From assembly GCF_000282115.1 (NCBI RefSeq), contig NZ_AKJY01000085.1, positions 1-64,000 of the forward strand: a DNA stretch of 64,000 nucleotides, written 5' to 3'. Positions 56,214 through 64,000 of this stretch are shown piece after piece. Numbering within the stretch: the first letter of the stretch is position 1; every line of letters starts with the position of its first letter. The translations under genes were made by a program, and so were the position numbers. Source of the stretch: Chryseobacterium populi (GTDB lineage: Bacteria; Bacteroidota; Bacteroidia; Flavobacteriales; Weeksellaceae). Below the pieces are notes generated by a model that saw only the letters and a list, made by a program, of their open reading frames with translations, was not told the origin of the DNA and searched no databases.

Positions 56214-58946
56214 TTACTGCTTAATAAATTTCTGTGAGATCATCTTATTATTTTGAGATGAAATTTCAATATAATATACTCCTGTAGGAAGACCACTTAC
56301 TTCGATACGGTTTTTTCCAAAAGCCATTTTCAATCCGGATCTAATCTGTCTGCCTCTCGAATCAAAAATTGAAGCCATTGCCTCCGAAGTTTTCAGTACA
56401 ACAAAAATTTCCGTTTTTGCAGGATTTGGATATATTTTTACTTCATTTTTATCTGTAATACTGTTTTCGGCACCCAATACTGCAAAGTTTAAAGGAAGAA
56501 CACTTACCGTAAAAACGTTTTCTTCTGTAAGATATGCCCTGAAAGGATTAATCACCGGCTCGCTTCCTGCTATAACTTTATAGAATCCTGTGATCCCGTT
56601 TTCAGTTTTTAAAATGTAGCTGTTGGCAGGCACTTTAATCGTATGATATACTCCATTCATCTGATTTACAGTAATTGCTTTTGGTGTAGAAACATTTCCT
56701 GTACCGTTAAAAGTAAAGCTTCCGGTTGCATTCACAAGGACTGGTGTATTTGCCGGAATTACACCACCGGAAACAGCTGTACAAGATATGCCGGCTGCCC
56801 CCGGTGACATGAGATAAACATTCACTCCGGCAGGTGTAGTTGCTTCGAATGGCAGCAAAAGGACATCGTAACCATTAAAAACCCTGGTGTAAGAAGCTGT
56901 ACCCGCATTAAAGTTAAAAGGAACCTGGAAATCTTTACCCTGATCTGAAAGAACAAGGTTTGAACAGCTGGTCCCGGAAATCACATTGTTGGCAGACGAA
57001 GTCACGTTGGAATTCACATAAAATATACTGTTTGTATTCGCAGTTAGCGGCTGCCAATTGTTTGACGGTGTAATTCCTGAAGTAATCCTGAAATCTAATG
57101 AAGTATAATAACCGTTTTCAAGAGCATCCATCAGATTGCTGTCGCTGCTGGAATATGTTCCTTCAAACCTTGATGCGATTTCATTTCCTATATTAAAATA
57201 AACATCTCCTAAATTAAGGGTGAGAACAGAGCTATAATTGGAATTTCTGAGTCCAAGAATCCCTTTACAACCGTCAGTAAGAACCTGTCTGGAAATATCC
57301 AGCACAATATCAAAATTTCCTCCTGCCGGAAAATTTATCCTTCCGTAATTATATGATTTTGCAACCCCCTGACTGTTGATATAGTATAATGTTGTATTGT
57401 CCGAATAACTCTGTCCGGCTGTTGTATAGCTGTTGACATGCAAAATGAATTTATTAAATCTGTCATTAAGCTGAAGATACCCATTGGCAGAAGTCATATT
57501 ACTGCTTATAAGGGGACTGGGATTTGAAAAAGTTACATTAGTATTGCTTATATTGAATGCTGTGCCGAAAGCAGCATTGGTAGTCGATTGGGTTTCAATT
57601 TTATTATAATGAACGTTACTGCCGGTCATAAGGGAAACCGGTCTGTCTCCGCTTTTATTGAAAACAAACGTCATAACACTTGAAGGGCTGATCTCAATAG
57701 CCGGACGGAATGTAGAGCTGGCCATTGATATGGGCGTGGTGGCCATATTCGTGATTGTATTCGTGAGCACTTTTGTACCTGAAGCAGTATAAAAAGGCAG
57801 ATCTGCCTTAAGATTATATGTATTGGAAGATGAATTGATTACCATAAGAACCACCTGGTTACCGTCCTGAGAAATATAAGAAGATCCCTGCAATATTCCG
57901 GTTTTATCATCCCATTTGGCATCTATTCTTGTTTTTCCCGTGGTGTATTTGGCATAGTGAGAAAGTATGTAGCCTCTTTTAGTCATAATCCCTGCAGAAG
58001 TTCCGTAGGTTCCGTCGCCCATTAATCCGTAATACCGTTTTGAGGCGTAATGAATCCATGCGTTTACATTTCCTAGCAAAGCGTTATTTACACTATTGGC
58101 AAAAGAAAAAGCATCAATATTCCAGCTAAAATCACGTGGAGTCTGACTGTTGGATGAATTCCAGTTGATAAGATATTCTGTCTGCCATATTTCTTTGTTA
58201 TAATTTTGAAACTGTTTGTAAGCGGATTGCATAAGGCCATACTGGTGACCGCCATACACTTCAAAATTAGCCATTGTAGCGGGATTCAGCAATGCATTGG
58301 CAAAGTTATCCGTCAAGCCTACACTTTCCGGTGCAATAACTTTACAGTTGATAAGATTTCCATAATCCTTTATGAATGTTGCAATCTGCGTTGGAGTCCA
58401 TATGCATCCCTGATACTGAGCCATTTCATCCGGTTCATTCTGAATAGAAATATAATCGAGCTCCACACCGTTTGTCTGCAGATAAGTCACAAAACTATTA
58501 AGATAAAGTGCATAATCCTGATAATTTTCAGGTTTTAAATACCCAATCTGCTGTACTCCGTTTGTATCGGTATAAACGGCGTTGACATGATTATTGGTTT
58601 TCCAGGCTGCCGGCATAGTCCACGGGCTGGCAAAAATAGTAAGTCCCAATGATTTTGCAAGCTGGGCAGTAGGCAGTACAGAACTCCAATTGCTGCTGTT
58701 TTCAGGAATATATAATCTCATGATATTGTATCCTGCTTCACTGCCCGCTCCCCAAAGTGTCTGGATTTCTGACGTGGACATGTGGTTATAAGCAAACTGC
58801 GGACTGCATACAAATCCTCCAAATCCCTTTATTTTCTGATAAGTAATATTCTTATCAATTTTAACTGTTGTAAGCTGTCCGTATAAAGAACTGCCGAAAA
58901 GCAGCCATATAAAATGTATTACAATAAGATGAACAAGTTTTTTCAT
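56214..58946 (-). CDS. GH30 endo-xylanase, T9SS-secreted
   Basis: 910 residues. Signal peptide (WLLFGSSLYGQ), then a GH30 catalytic barrel and side beta-structure (about 25-440): GFGGFVCSPQFA, YIPENSSNW, acid/base Glu171 in ISIQNEPDEMAQY, and nucleophile Glu257 in IWQTEYLIN. A beta-rich middle (about 450-830) is followed by a C-terminal type A T9SS sorting domain (KIYPNPAKTEIF, then LPTGVYYIEIS), so it is exported to the surface or medium. Probably a glucuronoxylanase-type GH30, judged by its company; the subfamily cannot be set for sure. It is the only T9SS signal among these enzymes. Confidence 0.88.
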   Translation of the reverse strand: MKKLVHLIVIHFIWLLFGSSLYGQLTTVKIDKNITYQKIKGFGGFVCSPQFAYNHMSTSEIQTLWGAGSEAGYNIMRLYIPENSSNWSSVLPTAQLAKSLGLTIFASPWTMPAAWKTNNHVNAVYTDTNGVQQIGYLKPENYQDYALYLNSFVTYLQTNGVELDYISIQNEPDEMAQYQGCIWTPTQIATFIKDYGNLINCKVIAPESVGLTDNFANALLNPATMANFEVYGGHQYGLMQSAYKQFQNYNKEIWQTEYLINWNSSNSQTPRDFSWNIDAFSFANSVNNALLGNVNAWIHYASKRYYGLMGDGTYGTSAGIMTKRGYILSHYAKYTTGKTRIDAKWDDKTGILQGSSYISQDGNQVVLMVINSSSNTYNLKADLPFYTASGTKVLTNTITNMATTPISMASSTFRPAIEISPSSVMTFVFNKSGDRPVSLMTGSNVHYNKIETQSTTNAAFGTAFNISNTNVTFSNPSPLISSNMTSANGYLQLNDRFNKFILHVNSYTTAGQSYSDNTTLYYINSQGVAKSYNYGRINFPAGGNFDIVLDISRQVLTDGCKGILGLRNSNYSSVLTLNLGDVYFNIGNEIASRFEGTYSSSDSNLMDALENGYYTSLDFRITSGITPSNNWQPLTANTNSIFYVNSNVTSSANNVISGTSCSNLVLSDQGKDFQVPFNFNAGTASYTRVFNGYDVLLLPFEATTPAGVNVYLMSPGAAGISCTAVSGGVIPANTPVLVNATGSFTFNGTGNVSTPKAITVNQMNGVYHTIKVPANSYILKTENGITGFYKVIAGSEPVINPFRAYLTEENVFTVSVLPLNFAVLGAENSITDKNEVKIYPNPAKTEIFVVLKTSEAMASIFDSRGRQIRSGLKMAFGKNRIEVSGLPTGVYYIEISSQNNKMISQKFIKQ

Positions 58947-59226
58947 AATGTTTTAGTTTTTGCGAATATTCGCGATTCATTTTCAGCAGAAATAGCTGAT
59001 TTACAGATAATAAATACCCTTTCAAGGCAACTAACACGTCTGTTAGCCATCAAGAACTTACCCTGAAAATCATTCCAGGTAACTATCACGTAAATAAAGT
59101 CGTTACAAAATCAACTGCCGCTTACATTCTCCATTTTTGTTTAAACAATATTTAAAAAATTTAATGCAGTCAGAACCGGTTCCTCATATATTTAATGTGT
59201 TTGGTTGAAAAGTTTTCATGTCATTT

Positions 59227-61752
59227 TCAGTGAAGAAGATCACTTTCGGGTGCACCCAGATAAGAAGGTTTAAGACCTCCTGTATTGATCAATATTTTTT
59301 CAAGTACAATTCCCGGTTCAAGTACCCTGAAACGCAGTGTATGTTTTCCGGGTTCTAAAATCGAATGTTTTGTAACGGATTTAATGATGTGCTCCGCCTG
59401 CCATTTTCCCAATTCGCCTTTGTAATGGCCATTAAAATTGACGGTCTGCGGTGTTCCGCTATCAAATGAAATTTCATAGCGCAATCCTTTATTGTGATTG
59501 AAATTCAATGTTGGAGCTAACAGCAATTGTACTTCAAACTCACCTTTTGACTCAAAATTAATATCATATTCCAGATAGATATTTTCATCAGCTTTCGGAC
59601 AGGCATTTTGAGGAAATGTAGTCACGCCGGATTTTGTCTTTCCAAAATCAGGGATAACTTCCCAATGGATCCTGTCTGAATTCTTCATTCTCACAAAATT
59701 TTCCGCTTCAATAGAAACGTAACCCTCTTTTTCTGCAACTACTTTTTCTTTAGAAACACTCGCTTCGGAAACATAGGTTACCTCAGGCATTATATTTTCT
59801 TTTCCATCAAACCAGGCTTTGTATCCTATCTTCATCTGGTCCATCATATGTGTCCATTTTCCGCCGGCAATCTCATTGTTATATTGATTATCGAGATAGG
59901 CATTTCTTTCAAAACACGCTTTCACTTTATCTGCATAGAAATTGGCTTTAATATCATTTCTGGCCGCCAATTCTTTGTTTTTAGCCAGCGCATAATACAT
60001 TTCATACAAATTACTGCATGCATCAATCGGATAAAGAACCAACTGATAATAAGCATCCTGATATGCTGCAGGAATCTGGTCTTTCAAACGTAAAGCATCT
60101 ATTGCCAAAGCTCTGTAATCATTGAGTACGGTTTCAAATTCATTATAATTCTGCAGGCTGAAAGTATTGCCGTCAAGTGTTTCCGGTGTTACCCGCCGGT
60201 TGTATTTGGCGTACAGGTTAATCATTCCGGCGATTTCTTTTGCATGCTTTTCCCCAAACTGCTGTGCAGCCCATTTTTCGGTATATTCCAAAAGGTTTTT
60301 AGCATTAAACTGTTTTGGATTCCATGCCATTTCCAAAAAAAAGCTGATCGGGAATTCCATTGGTTTTAAATCACCTACATTTACCACCCAAACTTTATCT
60401 ACTTTATGTTCGTATGACAGATTCATCTGCTCCCAAACACGCTGGATCGGACTTATGTTGATCCATTTGGAATTCCTTGGCCCGCCAACATAATCAAAAT
60501 GATAATACATTCCGTAACCGCCATTATGCAGGGTTTTTGAGAGATCCGGAAGTTTCCTCACATTGCCCCAGTTGTCATCACAAAACAGCAGAATAACATC
60601 ATCAGGAACCCTCATTCCTTTGTCGTAATAGTCCTGGACTTCTTTGTACAAAGCCCAGACCTGAGGCGTTTTGTCCGCTTTTTTTCCGGTCACATCTGCA
60701 ATAATTTTGCGCTGGTCTTTTACAATTTTTTCAAGTAAGGAAATATTAGTTCCCTCTCCCATTGCTTCGTCACCTTCGCCACGCATCCCGACAGTAACCA
60801 GTTTTTCCCAACTTTTGCTTCTTATGATCCCTGCTTTCCAAAATTCCTGCAACACTTTGGCATTTTTTGAATAATCCCAGACGTTCGGAAGGTTATTTTT
60901 TTTAATGTACCTGTGCCAGTCGGTTTGTGCCTGCGCCATAGGCTCATGGTGAGAAGTTCCCATCACAATTCCCATTTCATTGGCTAAAGGTCCGCTCAGA
61001 GCATCATCGTCATAAAATGCTTTGCCCCACATGGCAGGCCAGAGATAGTTGCCTTTCAACCGAAGAATCAGCTCAAAAACTTTTTCGTAAAATTTAGAAT
61101 TAACCCCTCCAAAAGTCGCTCTTGCCCAGCCTCCAAGAGAGGGTTCTTCATCATTCAGGAAAATTCCACGGTATTCTACAGCCGGTTCTCCATCGGTATA
61201 AATCCCTTTTTTGAAATATAGATTTTCTTTCGCTTCCACAGGAACATCTGCCCAATAATGCCAGGGCGAAACACCAATCTGCTTCGAAACTTCATAAATC
61301 CCATAAATCGTTCCCCTCTTGTCACTTCCTGCAATTACGATCGCTTCCGAAACTCCCGGAAACGGGTTGCTGATATTCTGAATGATGTATTTTTCACGTT
61401 TTCCCACTAATGCTTTGCTATCAATCTTTTTTTGTCTGATCAAATCATCAATTACAGATTGTGTTCCTACGGTTCCGATAATGATTAATGGGGTATTCAT
61501 TCCGGAAACCTGACTCAGGATGTCAGGCTGTTTTCCTGTTACTTTCTGAAAATCGGATTGCAGATTTCTTACAGCTCTCAATATTCCTGCATCTGTCTGA
61601 GCATCTGTGTACAAAGAAATCCTGACAGATTGGTCTTTCAGGAGAATGACATCATTTGTTTTTTCGGTTGTAATAAACCTTTCGGTTGCTTTAACATTAA
61701 AACAGACACAAAACAATAATGCAACGAAAAATAGTACTGGTAATCTGTTCAT
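59227..61752 (-). CDS. GH115 alpha-glucuronidase
   Basis: 841 residues, signal peptide (LFFVALLFCVCFNVKA). Removes (4-O-methyl)glucuronic acid from internal and terminal xylose, so it complements GH67. N-terminal domain IIIGTVGTQSVIDDL, then the catalytic barrel: WHYWADVPVEAKENLYFK, EYRGIFLNDEEPSLGGWAR, NYLWPAMWGKAFYDDD and GTSHHEPMAQAQTDW are all family hallmarks. A C-terminal beta-domain (EAENFVRMKNSDRIHWE) could bind carbohydrate. It lies 150 bp after GH97 and 280 bp before GH30. Confidence 0.93.
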   Translation of the reverse strand: MNRLPVLFFVALLFCVCFNVKATERFITTEKTNDVILLKDQSVRISLYTDAQTDAGILRAVRNLQSDFQKVTGKQPDILSQVSGMNTPLIIIGTVGTQSVIDDLIRQKKIDSKALVGKREKYIIQNISNPFPGVSEAIVIAGSDKRGTIYGIYEVSKQIGVSPWHYWADVPVEAKENLYFKKGIYTDGEPAVEYRGIFLNDEEPSLGGWARATFGGVNSKFYEKVFELILRLKGNYLWPAMWGKAFYDDDALSGPLANEMGIVMGTSHHEPMAQAQTDWHRYIKKNNLPNVWDYSKNAKVLQEFWKAGIIRSKSWEKLVTVGMRGEGDEAMGEGTNISLLEKIVKDQRKIIADVTGKKADKTPQVWALYKEVQDYYDKGMRVPDDVILLFCDDNWGNVRKLPDLSKTLHNGGYGMYYHFDYVGGPRNSKWINISPIQRVWEQMNLSYEHKVDKVWVVNVGDLKPMEFPISFFLEMAWNPKQFNAKNLLEYTEKWAAQQFGEKHAKEIAGMINLYAKYNRRVTPETLDGNTFSLQNYNEFETVLNDYRALAIDALRLKDQIPAAYQDAYYQLVLYPIDACSNLYEMYYALAKNKELAARNDIKANFYADKVKACFERNAYLDNQYNNEIAGGKWTHMMDQMKIGYKAWFDGKENIMPEVTYVSEASVSKEKVVAEKEGYVSIEAENFVRMKNSDRIHWEVIPDFGKTKSGVTTFPQNACPKADENIYLEYDINFESKGEFEVQLLLAPTLNFNHNKGLRYEISFDSGTPQTVNFNGHYKGELGKWQAEHIIKSVTKHSILEPGKHTLRFRVLEPGIVLEKILINTGGLKPSYLGAPESDLLH

Positions 61753-61775
61753 AACCTTTATATTGTATTTGATTG

Positions 61776-61790
61776 AAACCTATAAGGTTT
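61776..61790. repeat. CCTATAAGG half hairpin, copy 3
   Basis: AAACCTATAAGGTTT, matching one arm of the hairpins at 48490 and 53323 without the second arm. Confidence 0.45.
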
Positions 61791-61802
61791 TATTTAATAT
61801 TT

Positions 61803-61900
61803 TTGACTGCAAATCGCTCGCAGTCCGACTTGAGCGGAAATCCTTTTTGTTTTCTTAAAACAAAAAGATTGGGAGCGGAAGGCGGAATAGCTGCCCAAAT
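61803..61900. repeat. Intergenic repeat-like element, copy 2
   Basis: Lies between GH97 and GH115. Contains GACTGC with GCAGTC, then TTTTTGTTTT with AAAACAAAAA, and ends in GCGGAATAGCTGCCCAAAT, nearly the same end as the element at 28081-28155. The layout of nested inverted repeats suggests a dispersed intergenic family. Confidence 0.5.
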
Positions 61901-61901
61901 T

Positions 61902-63833
61902 TTAATTTTTCAAAACAAATCCACCATTCGGCTGAATTTCTATTTCGTATTCTCCTTTTTTACTGATGGAAATCGTTTTTGTAAAAGTGGTTCCGGATTT
62001 ATCATCATTGATGAGTTCCATATTTTTGCCTGCTGCCATCGGGAGCTTTAGTTTAAGCTTTTTAACACTTTTTCCGGCATTTATTCCTACAACATACCAC
62101 TTGTCCTGATGCCTTCTTGCAACAGCCGAATATTTGCCCGGATAACCATCGATGAAAACCGTTTCGTCCCAAAGGGTCGGAATTTCTTTCATAAAATCCA
62201 GCTGAAATTTTGGAGTATCAACCAGGTTATTCGGCATTACGGCAAACATCTGGATCGGATTCTGAAACAGAACAGCTGTAGCTAACTGAAATCCGTCTGT
62301 GGTTGATCTTCTGTTTTTTTCTTTGTTGGATTGGGTTAAGAATTTATTGAGAAAAGTTCCTCCAAATTCCATACTTCCCACCGTATTCCTGATAAAAGGA
62401 TGCAAAGTGGCAAAAAATGCTTCCTGCTTACGAACATCTTCCGAAAAATAAAGCATCTCAGAGGCCAGAACGGCTTCGCTTCCTGCATAATTCGGATACA
62501 TCACTTCCCAGCCCCTCGGCAAAGTGGCACCATGGAAAATAATCGTCAAACCAAAATCATTGGCATCCGACAAAATATCTTCGTACAGACGCATTGTTTC
62601 CTGCTTGTCTCCGCCAAAAAAATCGACTTTCAAACCTTTTACGCCGGTTTCTTTCAGCCATTTCATTTCTTTTTTGCGTTCTACAGAAGTATTCATTTTA
62701 TTTCTCGGCCCCATTGGCGCATCATTGGCGGCTCCGTTGGAATTGTACCAAAGCATCACACCCACGTTTTTGGATCTGGCATATTGAACGAGCTCTTTCA
62801 TCCTTTCTTTTCCGATGTTTTTATCCCAAAGTGCATCAATGAGAATCAATTCATATTTCAAAGCAGCAGCAAGGTCTATAAATTTTATCTGATCGTCGTA
62901 GTTCATGCTCGCATCCTGCCATAGAATCCAGCTCCATGTAGAACGCCCAAACTGATATTTCTGTGAAGGCTTATAAAGCGGATCTACTACATCAAAAGGA
63001 ATGGTGGTTTCCACAATCGGTTTTAAAGAATCTCCAATTGTGATCGTTCTCCACGGTGTTTTTCCCGGAAGAGAAAGAGCTGCACCGGAACTCCCGAAAC
63101 CGTTATTTTCTGCCATATCCGGATAAGCTACTTGATAAAGTTTTTTTTCCGCAGTAGTGTTGAGATGTGAAGCGCAGTACAAACTGTTCACTCCTGTCTC
63201 TGAAAGCAAAATCCAGCCATCATTCCCAATATGGAAGAGTCCGGGGAAAACGTAACCATAATCTGATTTAGCTCCTAATTCCGCATCTGCTTTATAACCA
63301 CTTTCGTAGCTTGGTGCTGTTCGGGCAAAGCCGGTCATCGGCTTCATCATAGGCGAGAGGAACGTGGTGGTCTGTGGTGGAAAACGGTACCCGGTAACTT
63401 CCGACTGTACAACAATACTGAAACGGTCTTTCATTGGCGGAATATCGTATCGGAACGCCACATTGTTATTACTTACCTGAAATTCAATTCCGATATTGAA
63501 CTGATCTGCATTAATGAAACTGACAGTTAATACATTGGCTTTATATTCAACTTCTGATTTTTTGATTTTTTCGTTGGTATATTTTTTAGAAATATTGTCT
63601 TTTTTGCTGCTGATGAATTTTAAATTTTCAGAAAAATCCGATTCATTGGTTATCAGTCCCAACGGAGATTTTCCAAGCATTGTTTTTCCCTGGAAAGTCA
63701 CGGTATACGATGCTTTTCCTTCTTCTGAAAATACATTCAGCTTCAGCTTGCCGTCCGGACTTGAAATTTCAGCAACCTGCGCCTTAAAACAAAAGCTTAT
63801 TAATGATAGAAATATGAGTGTAAATTTTTTCAT
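61902..63833 (-). CDS. GH97 retaining alpha-galactosidase-like enzyme
   Basis: 643 residues with a signal peptide (LIFLSLISFCFKAQ). The nucleophile is Asp404 in LKVDFFGGDKQ and the acid/base Glu459 in LASEMLYF; the 55-residue spacing equals that I recall for Bacteroides BT1871 (415 and 470). This aspartate marks the retaining branch (alpha-galactosidase) rather than the inverting SusB branch. It probably releases galactose from xylan side chains, which GalK/GalT then use. Its start lies 6 bp after the preceding stop, so it is co-transcribed with the gene at the edge. Confidence 0.88.
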   Translation of the reverse strand: MKKFTLIFLSLISFCFKAQVAEISSPDGKLKLNVFSEEGKASYTVTFQGKTMLGKSPLGLITNESDFSENLKFISSKKDNISKKYTNEKIKKSEVEYKANVLTVSFINADQFNIGIEFQVSNNNVAFRYDIPPMKDRFSIVVQSEVTGYRFPPQTTTFLSPMMKPMTGFARTAPSYESGYKADAELGAKSDYGYVFPGLFHIGNDGWILLSETGVNSLYCASHLNTTAEKKLYQVAYPDMAENNGFGSSGAALSLPGKTPWRTITIGDSLKPIVETTIPFDVVDPLYKPSQKYQFGRSTWSWILWQDASMNYDDQIKFIDLAAALKYELILIDALWDKNIGKERMKELVQYARSKNVGVMLWYNSNGAANDAPMGPRNKMNTSVERKKEMKWLKETGVKGLKVDFFGGDKQETMRLYEDILSDANDFGLTIIFHGATLPRGWEVMYPNYAGSEAVLASEMLYFSEDVRKQEAFFATLHPFIRNTVGSMEFGGTFLNKFLTQSNKEKNRRSTTDGFQLATAVLFQNPIQMFAVMPNNLVDTPKFQLDFMKEIPTLWDETVFIDGYPGKYSAVARRHQDKWYVVGINAGKSVKKLKLKLPMAAGKNMELINDDKSGTTFTKTISISKKGEYEIEIQPNGGFVLKN

Positions 63834-63839
63834 TCTGAT

Positions 63840-64000
63840 TTATTTTGAAAACATCCAATAATCGAAAAACATAATATCTTTTTCCGCTTTACCATTACAC
63901 ACAAAATAAAGGTCATGAATACCAGTCATTTTGTTAAGTAAATTAATTTTAACCGTTTCAAAGCGGTCGTCTCCCCCGGTAAGAGGAACTTTTATACTTC
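63840..64000 (-). CDS. C-terminal end of a CBM6-like domain protein (partial)
   Basis: Only the last 53 codons are in the window. The sequence [20 protein letters not shown], then [13 protein letters not shown] and FFDYWMF, is the typical end of a CBM6 carbohydrate-binding module. It probably belongs to a glycoside hydrolase of the same locus whose catalytic part lies beyond the right edge; the next gene GH97 begins 6 bp after its stop. Confidence 0.75.
   Translation of the reverse strand, partial: SIKVPLTGGDDRFETVKINLLNKMTGIHDLYFVCNGKAEKDIMFFDYWMFSK

Noticed and set aside
58947-59226. AraR site in front of GH30
   Set aside because: Contains AATGT and ACATT words but not at the 7-bp spacing, so I do not count it as an operator.

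Overview
The window is a chromosomal segment of a flavobacterium, most likely Chryseobacterium or a close relative (Weeksellaceae). This rests on the AT-rich sequence, several promoters with the Bacteroidetes -7 box TAnnTTTG, a type IX secretion sorting domain, many short lipoprotein signals, and gene families typical of the group. That is inference from content, since no rRNA is present. No tRNA, CRISPR array, insertion sequence or prophage was recognised.

Region 1 (about 0.2-7.1 kb) holds unlinked housekeeping and stress genes: a ChaA-type cation/proton antiporter, a CsbD-like protein, a cupin, a MaoC-type hydratase, a cold-shock protein, a DEAD-box RNA helicase broken by a one-base frameshift, a GT14 glycosyltransferase and a Crp/Fnr regulator. 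Region 2 (7.2-14.6 kb) is an AraC-controlled block of exported small-molecule enzymes: cupin lipoprotein, two alpha/beta hydrolases, a double carboxymuconolactone decarboxylase-like protein, a flavodoxin lipoprotein, two aldo/keto reductases and an orphan Tat signal peptide ORF. Two nearly identical 36-bp elements, each 21 bp from a degenerate -7 box, mark the two operons, which suggests one AraC-type activator drives both. Region 3 (15.1-18.3 kb) is a five-gene operon: two hotdog thioesterases, a MarR-acetyltransferase fusion, PanB and DinB.

Region 4 (18.3-24.6 kb) carries three tandem secreted proteins that resemble phage tail fibre/collar proteins, a small secreted protein of unknown role, and a divergent membrane-anchored winged-helix regulator with a periplasmic domain. 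Two related terminator hairpins flank the region, one of them without an evident gene in front of it.

Region 5 (24.6 kb to the right edge) is a roughly 40-kb glucuronoarabinoxylan utilisation locus. It encodes GH10 and GH30 endo-xylanases (GH30 has a T9SS signal), GH67 and GH115 alpha-glucuronidases, GH43, GH3, GH51, GH127 and GH97 exo-enzymes, a SASA-type acetylesterase, two sugar transporters (GPH-type MFS and a sodium symporter), AraBAD, aldose epimerase, GalK, GalT, a split transketolase and a FSA-type transaldolase. The Nudix-type repressor AraR sits divergently inside. I found a 23-bp palindrome, ATAARTGT-N7-ACAYTTAT, in front of araR, GH127, araB, GH3 and the transaldolase/transketolase operon. 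The likely flow is: surface endo-xylanases cut the backbone, periplasmic enzymes strip glucuronate, acetyl, arabinose and galactose, transporters import sugars, and AraBAD plus the transaldolase/transketolase feed pentose phosphates into central metabolism. No SusC/SusD pair and no xylA/xylB are present in the window.
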